From NCBI GenBank assembly GCA_001802945.1, contig MHAK01000138.1:1-37318 (forward strand): a stretch of DNA of 37,318 bases, in the 5' to 3' direction. The stretch's first letter is position 1; the number at the start of each line of letters is the position of its first letter. Below the pieces are notes generated by a model, which was given only the letters and a program-made list of their open reading frames with translations, did not search any database and was not told the DNA's origin. The position numbers and the translations under genes are program-made. Below are positions 6,618 through 14,279 of the stretch, in pieces. This stretch comes from Ignavibacteria bacterium RIFCSPLOWO2_12_FULL_56_21. GTDB taxonomy: Bacteria > Bacteroidota > Ignavibacteria > UBA10030.

Positions 6618-7943
6618 TCAAAAATTGAAGATGAAACTCACCTTCGGTTCGATCCGACGCTGCTGTTCGTATCCGATGACCCGACCTGATGGTTCCTCTT
6701 TTTTCTCCTTGAAAGTCCATTGGTACAGAGTTGAGACCATCATGAACGGATACGGTTTGTATCCCACTTCCGCACTCAATATGGAATTGTTGTCGAGCTT
6801 GAACACAGACCCGACATTCCGCTTGTCATATCCTGCGCTGAATTGAATGACGGGAATGATGTCTCCTGTCAAAAGCTGGAAGTGCATCGTGCCCCGGTTC
6901 TTGACGCCAAGCGGAGCCTGGTAGTACCCTCCGATGAGGTGGAACGTCCCGAGAACGCTCATCACCACTTCGCCGTAATAGCCCTCCTGACTTTTTGCGT
7001 CTCTCAGGGCCATCGCTTTGCTCTCGAATGTCACACTGTCGGGTACGTATCTTTCCCGCTCGTACAGGGCGTCGAAATACGAGGGAAGGAATTGGTCGCC
7101 CAGGAATCTCCGCTCATACTTTCCGCTGATCGTCACCAATCCAAGGCCCGAGAAATGCATATCGATACCCGCCACGGCCCCGGTCCCGTAATCCATGATC
7201 GTGACGTAGTCGAAGTAGAGCGACGACTTGAAAATCTTATATGAAATGACCGGCAAACCCAAGTCTATCCCGACGATGGAAATCGAGCTGTTGTCGGTTA
7301 CCTGACCGGTGGTAAAGTTGTACAGTTTGTGCGCGTTTTTGTCGACGTCGGTCGCGTAGGTCGCACCTATTTCAAAATTATTGATGACGGGGACCTTCGC
7401 CAGGGACGTGAATTTGAGCGGTTTGATATACCCACGCATTCCAAGGACGCTCGCACGGGCTAAATCGCTGTAGAGCATCTCCGCGCCGAAGCTCTCGAAG
7501 TTGACATCCAGTTCCAGGCCCACCTTGCGCAGGTCGACGCTTGCGCTGTTCCTGTAGTTGTAGACAATGCTGCCGTGGCCCAACCGGGAATAGTCCAGTT
7601 GGCCCAGGCGAATATAGAACGGATCGCCTTTCTGGGCCCACCGCACATACCTTACCATGCGGAAGTAATCATAACTTTCATCGTAGTCTTCTTTGCGGAT
7701 AGTTCCGTCAGTCCCTACGCGCAGGTTGAGGTCCAGGCCGACACCCAGGTTCCCAAACGCAACTTCCGGAGCGATGTTGACGAGGTAGTATGTCTTTCCG
7801 TCAATGAAGGTGGCGCCGAATCCGACCGGCATCGAGCCGCCGTTCTGTTGTCCGGCCATCGCCGCGGCAGTCTGTGTATCTTGCGCCGGAAGAGAAACGG
7901 CGCACAGCGTCACCGCGAACAGAATGACAAGTAGTCGTTGCAT
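6618..7943 (-). CDS. outer-membrane beta-barrel protein, unknown role
   Basis: No named family is recognised. The protein of about 441 residues has a signal peptide (MQRLLVILFAVTLCAVSLPAQ) and ends in KVSFIFNF, with the terminal phenylalanine of an outer-membrane barrel. Long alternating hydrophobic/polar strands rich in Y, G and F run between. The start at 7943 is set by CGGGAG eight bases upstream; an in-frame ATG seven codons earlier lacks one. The barrel could be porin-like with 14-18 strands, but that is inference. It follows spmB after a 28-bp gap, so it may share that transcript, and ends in a strong terminator at 6491-6516. Its place beside peptide and proline genes hints at nutrient passage, nothing more. 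Confidence 0.7.
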   Translation of the reverse strand: MQRLLVILFAVTLCAVSLPAQDTQTAAAMAGQQNGGSMPVGFGATFIDGKTYYLVNIAPEVAFGNLGVGLDLNLRVGTDGTIRKEDYDESYDYFRMVRYVRWAQKGDPFYIRLGQLDYSRLGHGSIVYNYRNSASVDLRKVGLELDVNFESFGAEMLYSDLARASVLGMRGYIKPLKFTSLAKVPVINNFEIGATYATDVDKNAHKLYNFTTGQVTDNSSISIVGIDLGLPVISYKIFKSSLYFDYVTIMDYGTGAVAGIDMHFSGLGLVTISGKYERRFLGDQFLPSYFDALYERERYVPDSVTFESKAMALRDAKSQEGYYGEVVMSVLGTFHLIGGYYQAPLGVKNRGTMHFQLLTGDIIPVIQFSAGYDKRNVGSVFKLDNNSILSAEVGYKPYPFMMVSTLYQWTFKEKKEEPSGRVIGYEQQRRIEPKVSFIFNF

Positions 7944-7971
7944 GTGATACTCCCGAGTATTCATGATTGAT

Positions 7972-8520
7972 TCACACGCCGAAGAGAATCCGGCAGATCA
8001 GGAGGGCCCCGATCATTCCGAAGAAATCGGCTATGAGACCCGCCGGCAGAGCATGACGCGTATTCTTGACGGCCGCAGAACCGAAGTAGACCGCCAATAC
8101 ATAAAACGTCGTTTCAGTACTTCCGTACATCGTCGAGACGAGCACCCCGAGGAACGAATCCGGTCCGTGGGTTTTCATGATCTCTGTCATCAAGCCGAGT
8201 GAACCGCTCCCCGACAAGGGCCGTAACAACGCCATCGGCAGCGCCTCGGCAGGCATGCCGATCAGCGATGTCGCAGGCGTCAGGAGCGTAATGAGCACAT
8301 CCATGGCGCCGCTCGCCCGAAAGACCCCGATGGCGAAAAGCATCGCGACCAGATACGGGATGATCCGTACTGCGGTCTGGAATCCTTCTTTTGCCCCCTC
8401 AACAAACACCTCATACACCTTCACCTTCTTCACGAAACCCCAACCCAAGAATACCACAATTAGAGTCGGTATCGCTATGACGGAGATAACATTCAAAAAT
8501 GCCCGAAATAGCTCAGTCAT
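7972..8520 (-). CDS. spmB: SpmB-like membrane protein (nucleoside recognition/gate domain)
   Basis: The 182-residue polytopic protein matches the SpmB family in length and in motifs such as RPLSGSGSLGLM and TMYGSTETTFYVLAVYFG. In Bacillus, SpmA and SpmB act together in dehydrating the spore core. Homologues are common in non-sporulating bacteria, where the role is not known and transport has been proposed from the gate domain. The ATG at 8520 is preceded by AGGGGGG; a TTG six codons earlier overlaps that ribosome binding site and is rejected. Its start overlaps the end of spmA by 8 bp, so the two are translationally coupled. Confidence 0.85.
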   Translation of the reverse strand: MTELFRAFLNVISVIAIPTLIVVFLGWGFVKKVKVYEVFVEGAKEGFQTAVRIIPYLVAMLFAIGVFRASGAMDVLITLLTPATSLIGMPAEALPMALLRPLSGSGSLGLMTEIMKTHGPDSFLGVLVSTMYGSTETTFYVLAVYFGSAAVKNTRHALPAGLIADFFGMIGALLICRILFGV

Positions 8521-9490
8521 GGCCTTTTCCCCCCTCAACGCGATACATGGGAAGTCGTTGCAGCAGCTTCACCGCGATAAGTCCGGCAACTGTAGCGCAC
8601 CCCGCCCCGATGATCGACGTTCCAATGATGATGCCCGGATTCGCCGAGCCCGCGGCAGCCCGGACCGCAATCGCCGTCGCCGGAATGAGCGTCAGCCCGG
8701 ACGTATTGATGACCAGGAACGTGCACATGGCGTTCGTCGCCGTGCCGATCTTCGGATTGATCTTGTTCAGCTCTTCCATCGCCTTGAGCCCCATTGGCGT
8801 CGCGGCATTGTTAAGACCGAGCATGTTGGCGGCGATATTCATGATCATCGCTCCGACCGCGGGATGATCGTGCGGCACATCGGGAAACAGACGCCGTGTC
8901 AGCGGACGCAGTGCCCGCGTCAACAAAGCGACCAAGCCAGCCTCTTCCGCTACTTTGATCAGACCCAGCCACAACGCCATGATGCCGATGAGACCGAGGG
9001 AAATGTCGACTGCGGTATTGGCGAAATCGAGGGCGGCTTGCGTGATCGCACGCAGTTTGACGAACCGGATCGATTCGAATTCTACAGATCCGCCCGTCGG
9101 TATGCCGTCGACGACTTGTATGTTCGTCAGTGTTCCGGAGAGCTTGCCTTTTATCGTTCCCGACGCCGCCATCGTCTTCCACAGACCCGAAGTCGTCTCG
9201 CCCGGCGTCAAGAGCAACGTTCCCTTCCCCTCCCGCACTGTCACTTGGACGGACTGACGCACAACCGGGCCGGGGGCAGTGACTCCGTAAAATGTCCCAA
9301 AGATCTCTCCCCCGACAACGAGGTCCCCTTCCCACCTCGTGCGCTCGTCGTCAAGCTGACGGCGAAGGTCCAGCCGGACCTCCAGCGCTCTTCCGTTCCT
9401 GTACGGATTGGCGATCTCGTCGGACACATCCTTCCCGACGCCAACCACGATGGCGATCGCGATCATCGAGATCCAAACGTAATTCAGCAT
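8513..9490 (-). CDS. spmA: SpmA-like membrane protein with large inserted domain
   Basis: The C-terminal part (about 155-325) is a clear SpmA match: LGLIKVAEEAGL, LFPDVPHDHPA, LGLNNAATPMGLKAMEEL and NTSGLTLIPATAIAVR. The first helix is residues 3-18. Bacillus SpmA has about 196 residues with a short loop after helix 1. Here residues about 20-150 form a soluble segment rich in charged and beta-prone stretches (for example LEVRLDLRRQL, VQVTVREGKGTLLL), adding roughly 110 residues. It should sit in a loop outside the membrane, and I do not recognise its fold. GAGGA lies six bases before the ATG at 9490. It is followed by overlapping spmB; together they probably form one membrane complex. Confidence 0.85.
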   Translation of the reverse strand: MLNYVWISMIAIAIVVGVGKDVSDEIANPYRNGRALEVRLDLRRQLDDERTRWEGDLVVGGEIFGTFYGVTAPGPVVRQSVQVTVREGKGTLLLTPGETTSGLWKTMAASGTIKGKLSGTLTNIQVVDGIPTGGSVEFESIRFVKLRAITQAALDFANTAVDISLGLIGIMALWLGLIKVAEEAGLVALLTRALRPLTRRLFPDVPHDHPAVGAMIMNIAANMLGLNNAATPMGLKAMEELNKINPKIGTATNAMCTFLVINTSGLTLIPATAIAVRAAAGSANPGIIIGTSIIGAGCATVAGLIAVKLLQRLPMYRVEGGKGHD

Positions 9491-9550
9491 CTTCGTCCTC
9501 TCGGATCAGTGGATGACTGGCGTTACGTCCCATGAAACGTAATATAGAGA

Positions 9551-9590
9551 AGAAAACCGCGAATACACGCGAATACACGCAAATGAATAT
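9551..9590. repeat. decamer array upstream of spmA
   Basis: Four 10-nt units: AGAAAACCGC, GAATACACGC, GAATACACGC, AAATGAATAT, the middle two identical. The same family occurs as an inverted pair at 18091-18200. It fills much of the 142-bp gap before spmA; no convincing promoter was found there. Confidence 0.6.
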
Positions 9591-9632
9591 TGCAGGATAA
9601 TTTCAATTTGGGTGCATTCGCAGTTCCAGATC

Positions 9633-11129
9633 TTAAGGATGCATCAGTGCCGCAACAACCGCCCCCGTTGCCGCGCATATCCAATTTACTCCATCGTTTC
9701 CCACCAAGCGCCGGCCGCCCGTTACATCGGCGGCCGCGCCGCAATGCTCACGCCGTTCCGTGTGCTTCCCGCACACCGTGCATCGATACTTTGCCTGCAC
9801 CAGTTCTCCGGCGAGGCTGTCCACGATCGTGCCGCTCAGCCCACCGAGCAACCCTGCCACCGCGGTCGCTGCGATGCCCGTCCATTGTGCCCCGAGAAAC
9901 GAAATCAACAATGCTCCGGCGACGGCCGCTGCGCTCCCGGCTATTGAAACGCCCCCGCTGGTTCCGCGCGGTACTTCCTGCAGGGACACGAGCGACACAG
10001 TCTTCCCGCGTGAAAGTACGCCGACCTCGGTGCCCCAGGTATCAGCAGTCACCGCGGCGATCGCGCCGATGTACGCCGGAAAGAAATTCGTTCCCGGAAA
10101 TGCATACTGTGCGAGCGCCAACCCCCCTGCGATCGCACCGTTCGCGGCAACCTGCCCGTGATCTCGTATGGAAGATTTCTCAAATACCGAATCCAGATCG
10201 CTCTTCATCGTCATGCCCACTCGCGACAGTAAGCTGGAAAAGACAAAAAAGACGACGATGGGAATCGACCACTTCCATCCTCCCAAACCGAAGATGATGA
10301 CGGCCAGAAGTACGGCCGCGACAGACCCGCTGAGTGTCAGCATGCGAAGCCGATGCGCCAGAGCTGCGACCGCAATCGATAGCGAGATTCCCAGGGAAAA
10401 CTGCCGGATCGGCGCTTGCGTGGAGGGGAACAAGAACACCGCGAGCACGAGCGCATTGGAAAACGGGACAGTGAGATTGTCGAGCGCTTTTGACGAAATC
10501 GCCTCCCACATCGTCGCCAGGACAGCGGCCGATGCTGACATGACCACAAGATACATCGCCGAGTCTCCCTGGCCCGGCCACAATATAACGGCGCCAACGG
10601 TAACGGACGCCGCAGTTGCGATGAACATCGCTATCGACCCTTCGACCGATTTTCGATCGCCGGTCAGCGTATAAGTTCTTGGCCGCGGGAGCGACTCGCC
10701 GACGAGCGCAGCCGCAGCATCTCCGACTGCAAAGCTGAACATAGCAAGCGCCACTAGTTCCGGCGACCGCTGCCAAAAAACGACCGTCAGGACCAGCAAA
10801 GAAACGGGAAAATAGACGGTGCCGAAGGATCTCCGGTCAGGACCGTGGATCCCGGGAAGCCAGCCTTTCCACACCGCGAGAAGATTGATGGGGATGAACA
10901 CCAGCGACAGGAGAATGAGAGGAACGGGACTGAGGAATAGCCGTGGAGAAAAGAGAATGCCGACACCGATTGCGAAATGGACGAACTTCCGCGACACCTC
11001 CGACGGAAACCGGGCAACGTATCGCAATCCTTCGGTGAGTCCGATCAGCGCAAGAATGCCCGTGAAGACAACGCCGATGCGAAGCCATTCGGCGTCATCG
11101 GGCCAGACAATGGACTCAAACTCTAACAT
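9633..11129 (-). CDS. fused isoprenoid-alcohol kinase (VTE5-like) and DUF92/VTE6-like kinase
   Basis: Two families are joined in one 498-residue polytopic protein. Residues 1-235 resemble the phytol/dolichol kinase and CDP-diglyceride synthetase-like group: RKFVHF (47-52), AVGDAAAALVG (134-144) and KSVEGS (160-165). Residues 250-498 are a DUF92/TMEM19 domain: GQVAANG (325-331), ADTWGTEVG (362-370), VPRGTSGG (387-394), DSLAGELVQ (437-445), plus a C450/C453/C463 cluster. In plants VTE5 makes phytyl phosphate and VTE6 makes phytyl diphosphate, so the fusion would carry out two consecutive phosphorylations of a long-chain alcohol; the substrate here is unknown. The start overlaps the 3' end of holA by 14 bp. 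Confidence 0.75.
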   Translation of the reverse strand: MLEFESIVWPDDAEWLRIGVVFTGILALIGLTEGLRYVARFPSEVSRKFVHFAIGVGILFSPRLFLSPVPLILLSLVFIPINLLAVWKGWLPGIHGPDRRSFGTVYFPVSLLVLTVVFWQRSPELVALAMFSFAVGDAAAALVGESLPRPRTYTLTGDRKSVEGSIAMFIATAASVTVGAVILWPGQGDSAMYLVVMSASAAVLATMWEAISSKALDNLTVPFSNALVLAVFLFPSTQAPIRQFSLGISLSIAVAALAHRLRMLTLSGSVAAVLLAVIIFGLGGWKWSIPIVVFFVFSSLLSRVGMTMKSDLDSVFEKSSIRDHGQVAANGAIAGGLALAQYAFPGTNFFPAYIGAIAAVTADTWGTEVGVLSRGKTVSLVSLQEVPRGTSGGVSIAGSAAAVAGALLISFLGAQWTGIAATAVAGLLGGLSGTIVDSLAGELVQAKYRCTVCGKHTERREHCGAAADVTGGRRLVGNDGVNWICAATGAVVAALMHP

Positions 11130-12168
11130 CCGTCGCCTCGAATGTTGCAGCGGCCAGGGCCCTGCTCCGTACTATGGAGTGAACAAGGAGGTCGAGCTCC
11201 GTCGCCGCGTCCCCTCCCGTGGATTTCATCCTGCTGTCCGCGGTGCGAAGGGCCACAAAGGCCGCTTCCACTTCGCCGACCGTGAATTGCTGAAGGAACG
11301 CCGGATACCCGCGCAGGAAGAACGGCGACATGCGTAGCTGAGATGCCATTTCGCTTTCCGATAACCCCTGCTGCTTGAATTCCCTGAATTTCCACAACTG
11401 CGTGAAGAACCTTGTCAGCATGACAACGATATATTGCGGTGACTCTCCCGATTCTACCATCTTCCGGAGGATCGACGACGAGGCCCGATAATCTCTTCGT
11501 CCGATCGCGTTTTGGAGGTCGAACACGGTAAACCCGCGCGATGCGCCGGCAATCGCCGACACGTCGTCGACGGAAAGCTCGGAGCGGTCCCCCACGAACG
11601 TTATCAATTTCTCCAATTCACGCTGGATCGACATCAACGAATCGCCGACATATCCCTGCAGCAAGCGGGCCGCGTCAAGGTCGATCTTCTTCCCCATCGT
11701 TCTGCATCGTTGAACGATCCATCCCGGGACCTCGTTCTCATACAGCTTCTTGAATTCGACGACGTCGGCGTGCTTCTTGAGGTCGGTGAAGGGTTTCTTG
11801 CGGAAATCCGGAGCCTCGGCAATCAGGACGAGTCGTGTCGAATTCAGCGGCCGAAGGACGTATGCAGCGAAAAGTTCCCGGGCCTTTTCGCCGGCGACAA
11901 GCCGCTCGAAGGACTTGACGACGACTGCCCGTCGATCGCTCATCATCGGAAACGACGATGCTTTGGCGAGAACGTCCCGAACATCCGTTTTGGCGCCGTC
12001 GAGGATATCCAGGTTGAATTCGCGCATCGGGACGTCGACAGATGCGCCGACGATTGCATCGACACACTCGTCGATCAGCAGGGCCTCTTCACCCACCAGC
12101 AGCGTAACCGGGCCGATTTCGCCCCGGGCTACCCTGACGGCAAACGCGTCGTGTTTGTGGGCCGGCAT
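11116..12168 (-). CDS. holA: DNA polymerase III delta subunit
   Basis: The protein of 350 residues has the length and domain order of HolA: an N-terminal clamp-loader AAA+ fold without a working P-loop (LLVGEEALLIDECVDAI, near 24-40), a middle lid domain, and a C-terminal helical collar (LWKFREFKQQGLSESEMASQ and following). In the clamp loader delta opens the beta sliding clamp; it is essential and cytosolic. GAGG five bases before the ATG at 12168 supports the start. It lies 18 bp after the cyclophilin gene and overlaps the kinase-fusion gene by 14 bp, so it is probably part of the long run of genes. The N-terminus (FAVRVARGEIGPVTLL) is typical of the Bacteroidota/Chlorobiota versions. Confidence 0.88.
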   Translation of the reverse strand: MPAHKHDAFAVRVARGEIGPVTLLVGEEALLIDECVDAIVGASVDVPMREFNLDILDGAKTDVRDVLAKASSFPMMSDRRAVVVKSFERLVAGEKARELFAAYVLRPLNSTRLVLIAEAPDFRKKPFTDLKKHADVVEFKKLYENEVPGWIVQRCRTMGKKIDLDAARLLQGYVGDSLMSIQRELEKLITFVGDRSELSVDDVSAIAGASRGFTVFDLQNAIGRRDYRASSSILRKMVESGESPQYIVVMLTRFFTQLWKFREFKQQGLSESEMASQLRMSPFFLRGYPAFLQQFTVGEVEAAFVALRTADSRMKSTGGDAATELDLLVHSIVRSRALAAATFEATDVRV

Positions 12169-12186
12169 GCGGCCTCAGAGTTTGGA

Positions 12187-12777
12187 CTATTTCTTGATGG
12201 TGACGGACTTGATCACGATATCCTCGACCGGCTTCCCGTCGTTCGGACCCATGACCGGCGTGATCGGAGCGGCTCCGATGGAATCAACTACGTCCATGCC
12301 AGAGGTCACGCGCCCGAAAATCGTGTAATTTTTCGGGAGCCACTGCGCATCCTGCAGGACAATAAAGAACTGGCTGGTGTTCGTATTCGGTCCGGCGTTC
12401 GCCATGGCGAGAGTGCCGCGAACGTAACCAGTCATGTACGAAGGGGCATGGGGAAACAACTCATCCTCAAAGCGGCCGCCGTAAATGCTCCGTCCACCTC
12501 TGCCCGTTCCCGTCGAGTCGCCCGACTGCACGACGAAGCCCTTGGAAATGCGATGGAACAGGATACCGTTGAAGTAGCCCTGCTCGGCCAAGCCGACAAA
12601 ATTGGCGACGGTCTTTGGAGCATCGCTGGCATACAATTCCAGTTCAACAATCCCTTGCGACGTCTGCAGTGTGGCGTTCACGATGGTGCCTTTCCCTGAA
12701 GTTTGACTCATTTGTTGACACCCTGCGGAACTTCCTGCGACCATGCTGCCCGCGAGGAGGATGGAAATCATGCGCAT
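12187..12777 (-). CDS. cyclophilin-type peptidyl-prolyl isomerase lipoprotein
   Basis: Catalyses cis-trans isomerisation of peptide bonds before proline. The signal peptide ends in the lipobox GSSAGC (C20), so the enzyme should be a lipid-anchored periplasmic folding factor. The cyclophilin core is complete: FHR (74-76, catalytic R76), VQSGD (83-87), TSQFFI (134-139) and W146; the histidine usual after W146 is replaced by tyrosine. At 196 residues it is a single-domain enzyme. AAGGAG eight to nine bases upstream fixes the ATG at 12777. It lies between uppP (15-bp gap) and holA. Confidence 0.9.
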   Translation of the reverse strand: MRMISILLAGSMVAGSSAGCQQMSQTSGKGTIVNATLQTSQGIVELELYASDAPKTVANFVGLAEQGYFNGILFHRISKGFVVQSGDSTGTGRGGRSIYGGRFEDELFPHAPSYMTGYVRGTLAMANAGPNTNTSQFFIVLQDAQWLPKNYTIFGRVTSGMDVVDSIGAAPITPVMGPNDGKPVEDIVIKSVTIKK

Positions 12778-12792
12778 GCTGAGCTCCTTACG

Positions 12793-13608
12793 TTAGATCA
12801 GAATAATGCCGAATATTCCTACGACCAAACAATAGACAGCGAACAATCTGAACTTGCCGCGGGCAATCACCTGCAATAGGACGCGGATCGCGACATAACC
12901 GGATACGAACGCTGCCGCTGTTCCGATGAACAGGATTCCCAAGCTGTCCAACGTTGTACCCGTCGAGATCAATTCCTCGGTTTTTAAAAGGGTTGCACCA
13001 CAGATGACAGGCAACGACATGAGGAATGAGAACCTTGCGGCCCGTTCCGGCAAGATGCGGCAATACATACCCGCGCTGATCGTGGAGCCGGAACGCGAGA
13101 TCCCGGGTATGATCGCAAATGCCTGTGCACATCCGACGGCCAGCGCGACGGCCAATGACTGTTGCCGGTCTGGCGAGGGGCGTGCCAATCGCGTCAGGAA
13201 AAGGATCAGCCCGGTGACGACAAGCATCGTTGCGACAAGCTTTGGGTCGGTAAAAGCCGCCGCTATGTCCTCTTCGAAGAGCACACCGATGACGCCGGCG
13301 GGAACGGACGCAACAAGGATCTGAACACCAAGTCGGTACATCTCATCTTGCCGGTATTGTTCCGCAACATGGAGCGGGTGAAGCGAAGCTTTTGCGAACG
13401 ACCGAACGATCGCGACGAGGTCGTGCCAATACATGACTGCGACGCTCATCAGCGTCCCAAAATGCACGAAAACTTCGAACGTCAAATCTGAATTATGCTG
13501 CACGCCGAGAAGATGGCCCACAAGCACCAAATGGCCCGAACTGCTCACTGGAAGAAATTCCGTCAAGCCTTGAACGATACCGAGCAACAGAGCATCGAAA
13601 TATGACAC
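12793..13608 (-). CDS. uppP: undecaprenyl-diphosphatase
   Basis: UppP/BacA removes one phosphate from undecaprenyl diphosphate, recycling the lipid carrier for peptidoglycan and surface glycans; the active site faces the periplasm. The 271 residues carry both signature motifs: LTEFLPVSSSGH (15-26, with E17 and H26) and PGISRSGST (168-176, with R172). About eight hydrophobic helices are visible. The start is GTG at 13608 with AGGA six bases upstream, inside the stop region of the preceding barrel gene. It belongs to the run of envelope genes from rng to the kinase fusion. No anomaly is visible. Confidence 0.93.
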   Translation of the reverse strand: MSYFDALLLGIVQGLTEFLPVSSSGHLVLVGHLLGVQHNSDLTFEVFVHFGTLMSVAVMYWHDLVAIVRSFAKASLHPLHVAEQYRQDEMYRLGVQILVASVPAGVIGVLFEEDIAAAFTDPKLVATMLVVTGLILFLTRLARPSPDRQQSLAVALAVGCAQAFAIIPGISRSGSTISAGMYCRILPERAARFSFLMSLPVICGATLLKTEELISTGTTLDSLGILFIGTAAAFVSGYVAIRVLLQVIARGKFRLFAVYCLVVGIFGIILI

Positions 13609-13616
13609 AAGTTATC

Positions 13617-14279
13617 CTAGATTTGGTAGAACATGCCAAACTTCAATTCCAGAACAAAGAACTGGAGATCCGCCGTTGCCCCGCCGTACGTCGGACTGCG
13701 TCCCGCACCGTTGCGAAGCTTCTTGACGAACGACCAACGGAACCCCGCTTCGATCGTCCCATAGAAGTTGTTGTCGAATGGCGTATACGCTGACGCTTGA
13801 AGCAGGAGACCCGGCCCTCTGCCCTCAAATGTGTTCTTGCCTCCCACGGAGGGGTACCACTCCGTCAGGACCCCTGAATACCATCCGCCGCTGACCGAAC
13901 CTTCGACGATCGCCCCCTCTTCTATAAACACTCTTCGCAAACTGACCATCGGCATCGTCACATCGGCCGTCATTTCTGTACCGGTCGCCTCGTTGGGCTG
14001 TACTGATTTCACGAGCCGGCTGTATTCCAACCCCACGGACCATACATTGTCGACGCGAACAGCCGCACTGAGCACGAGCTCCGCTACAGACGTGAATTCC
14101 TCCATCCGTCGATCGGGTGACGGAGATGTCACGACGTTGACATAATCCGAAAGCGCCGGCATCGATGCAAGGCCAACCCCCAACCCGCCGCCAAAGCGCA
14201 CCGTCCAGGATTGTTGAGCCATTGCAGGCCCAACCGCAGCCAGCATCACGGCGATGTTACAAAGAGATCGGGCCGCCAC
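13617..14279 (-). CDS. secreted or outer-membrane beta-barrel protein, unknown
   Basis: No family is recognised. The open frame extends to 14396, but its Arg/Ser-rich beginning merely overlaps the end of the oxidoreductase gene. A GTG at 14279, with GAGGAG ten bases upstream, gives about 220 residues starting with a proper signal peptide (AARSLCNIAVMLAAVGPAMAQ). The mature part alternates glycine-rich and aromatic strands and ends in FGMFYQI, consistent with a small barrel. It overlaps the upstream gene by 23 bp and ends 8 bp before uppP, so it is probably co-transcribed. Role unknown. Confidence 0.6.
   Translation of the reverse strand: MAARSLCNIAVMLAAVGPAMAQQSWTVRFGGGLGVGLASMPALSDYVNVVTSPSPDRRMEEFTSVAELVLSAAVRVDNVWSVGLEYSRLVKSVQPNEATGTEMTADVTMPMVSLRRVFIEEGAIVEGSVSGGWYSGVLTEWYPSVGGKNTFEGRGPGLLLQASAYTPFDNNFYGTIEAGFRWSFVKKLRNGAGRSPTYGGATADLQFFVLELKFGMFYQI

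Noticed and set aside
8177-9535. Plus-strand open frame of over 450 codons opposite spmA and spmB
   Set aside because: It is Arg/His/Pro-rich without a domain, and the minus strand encodes clear SpmA and SpmB.
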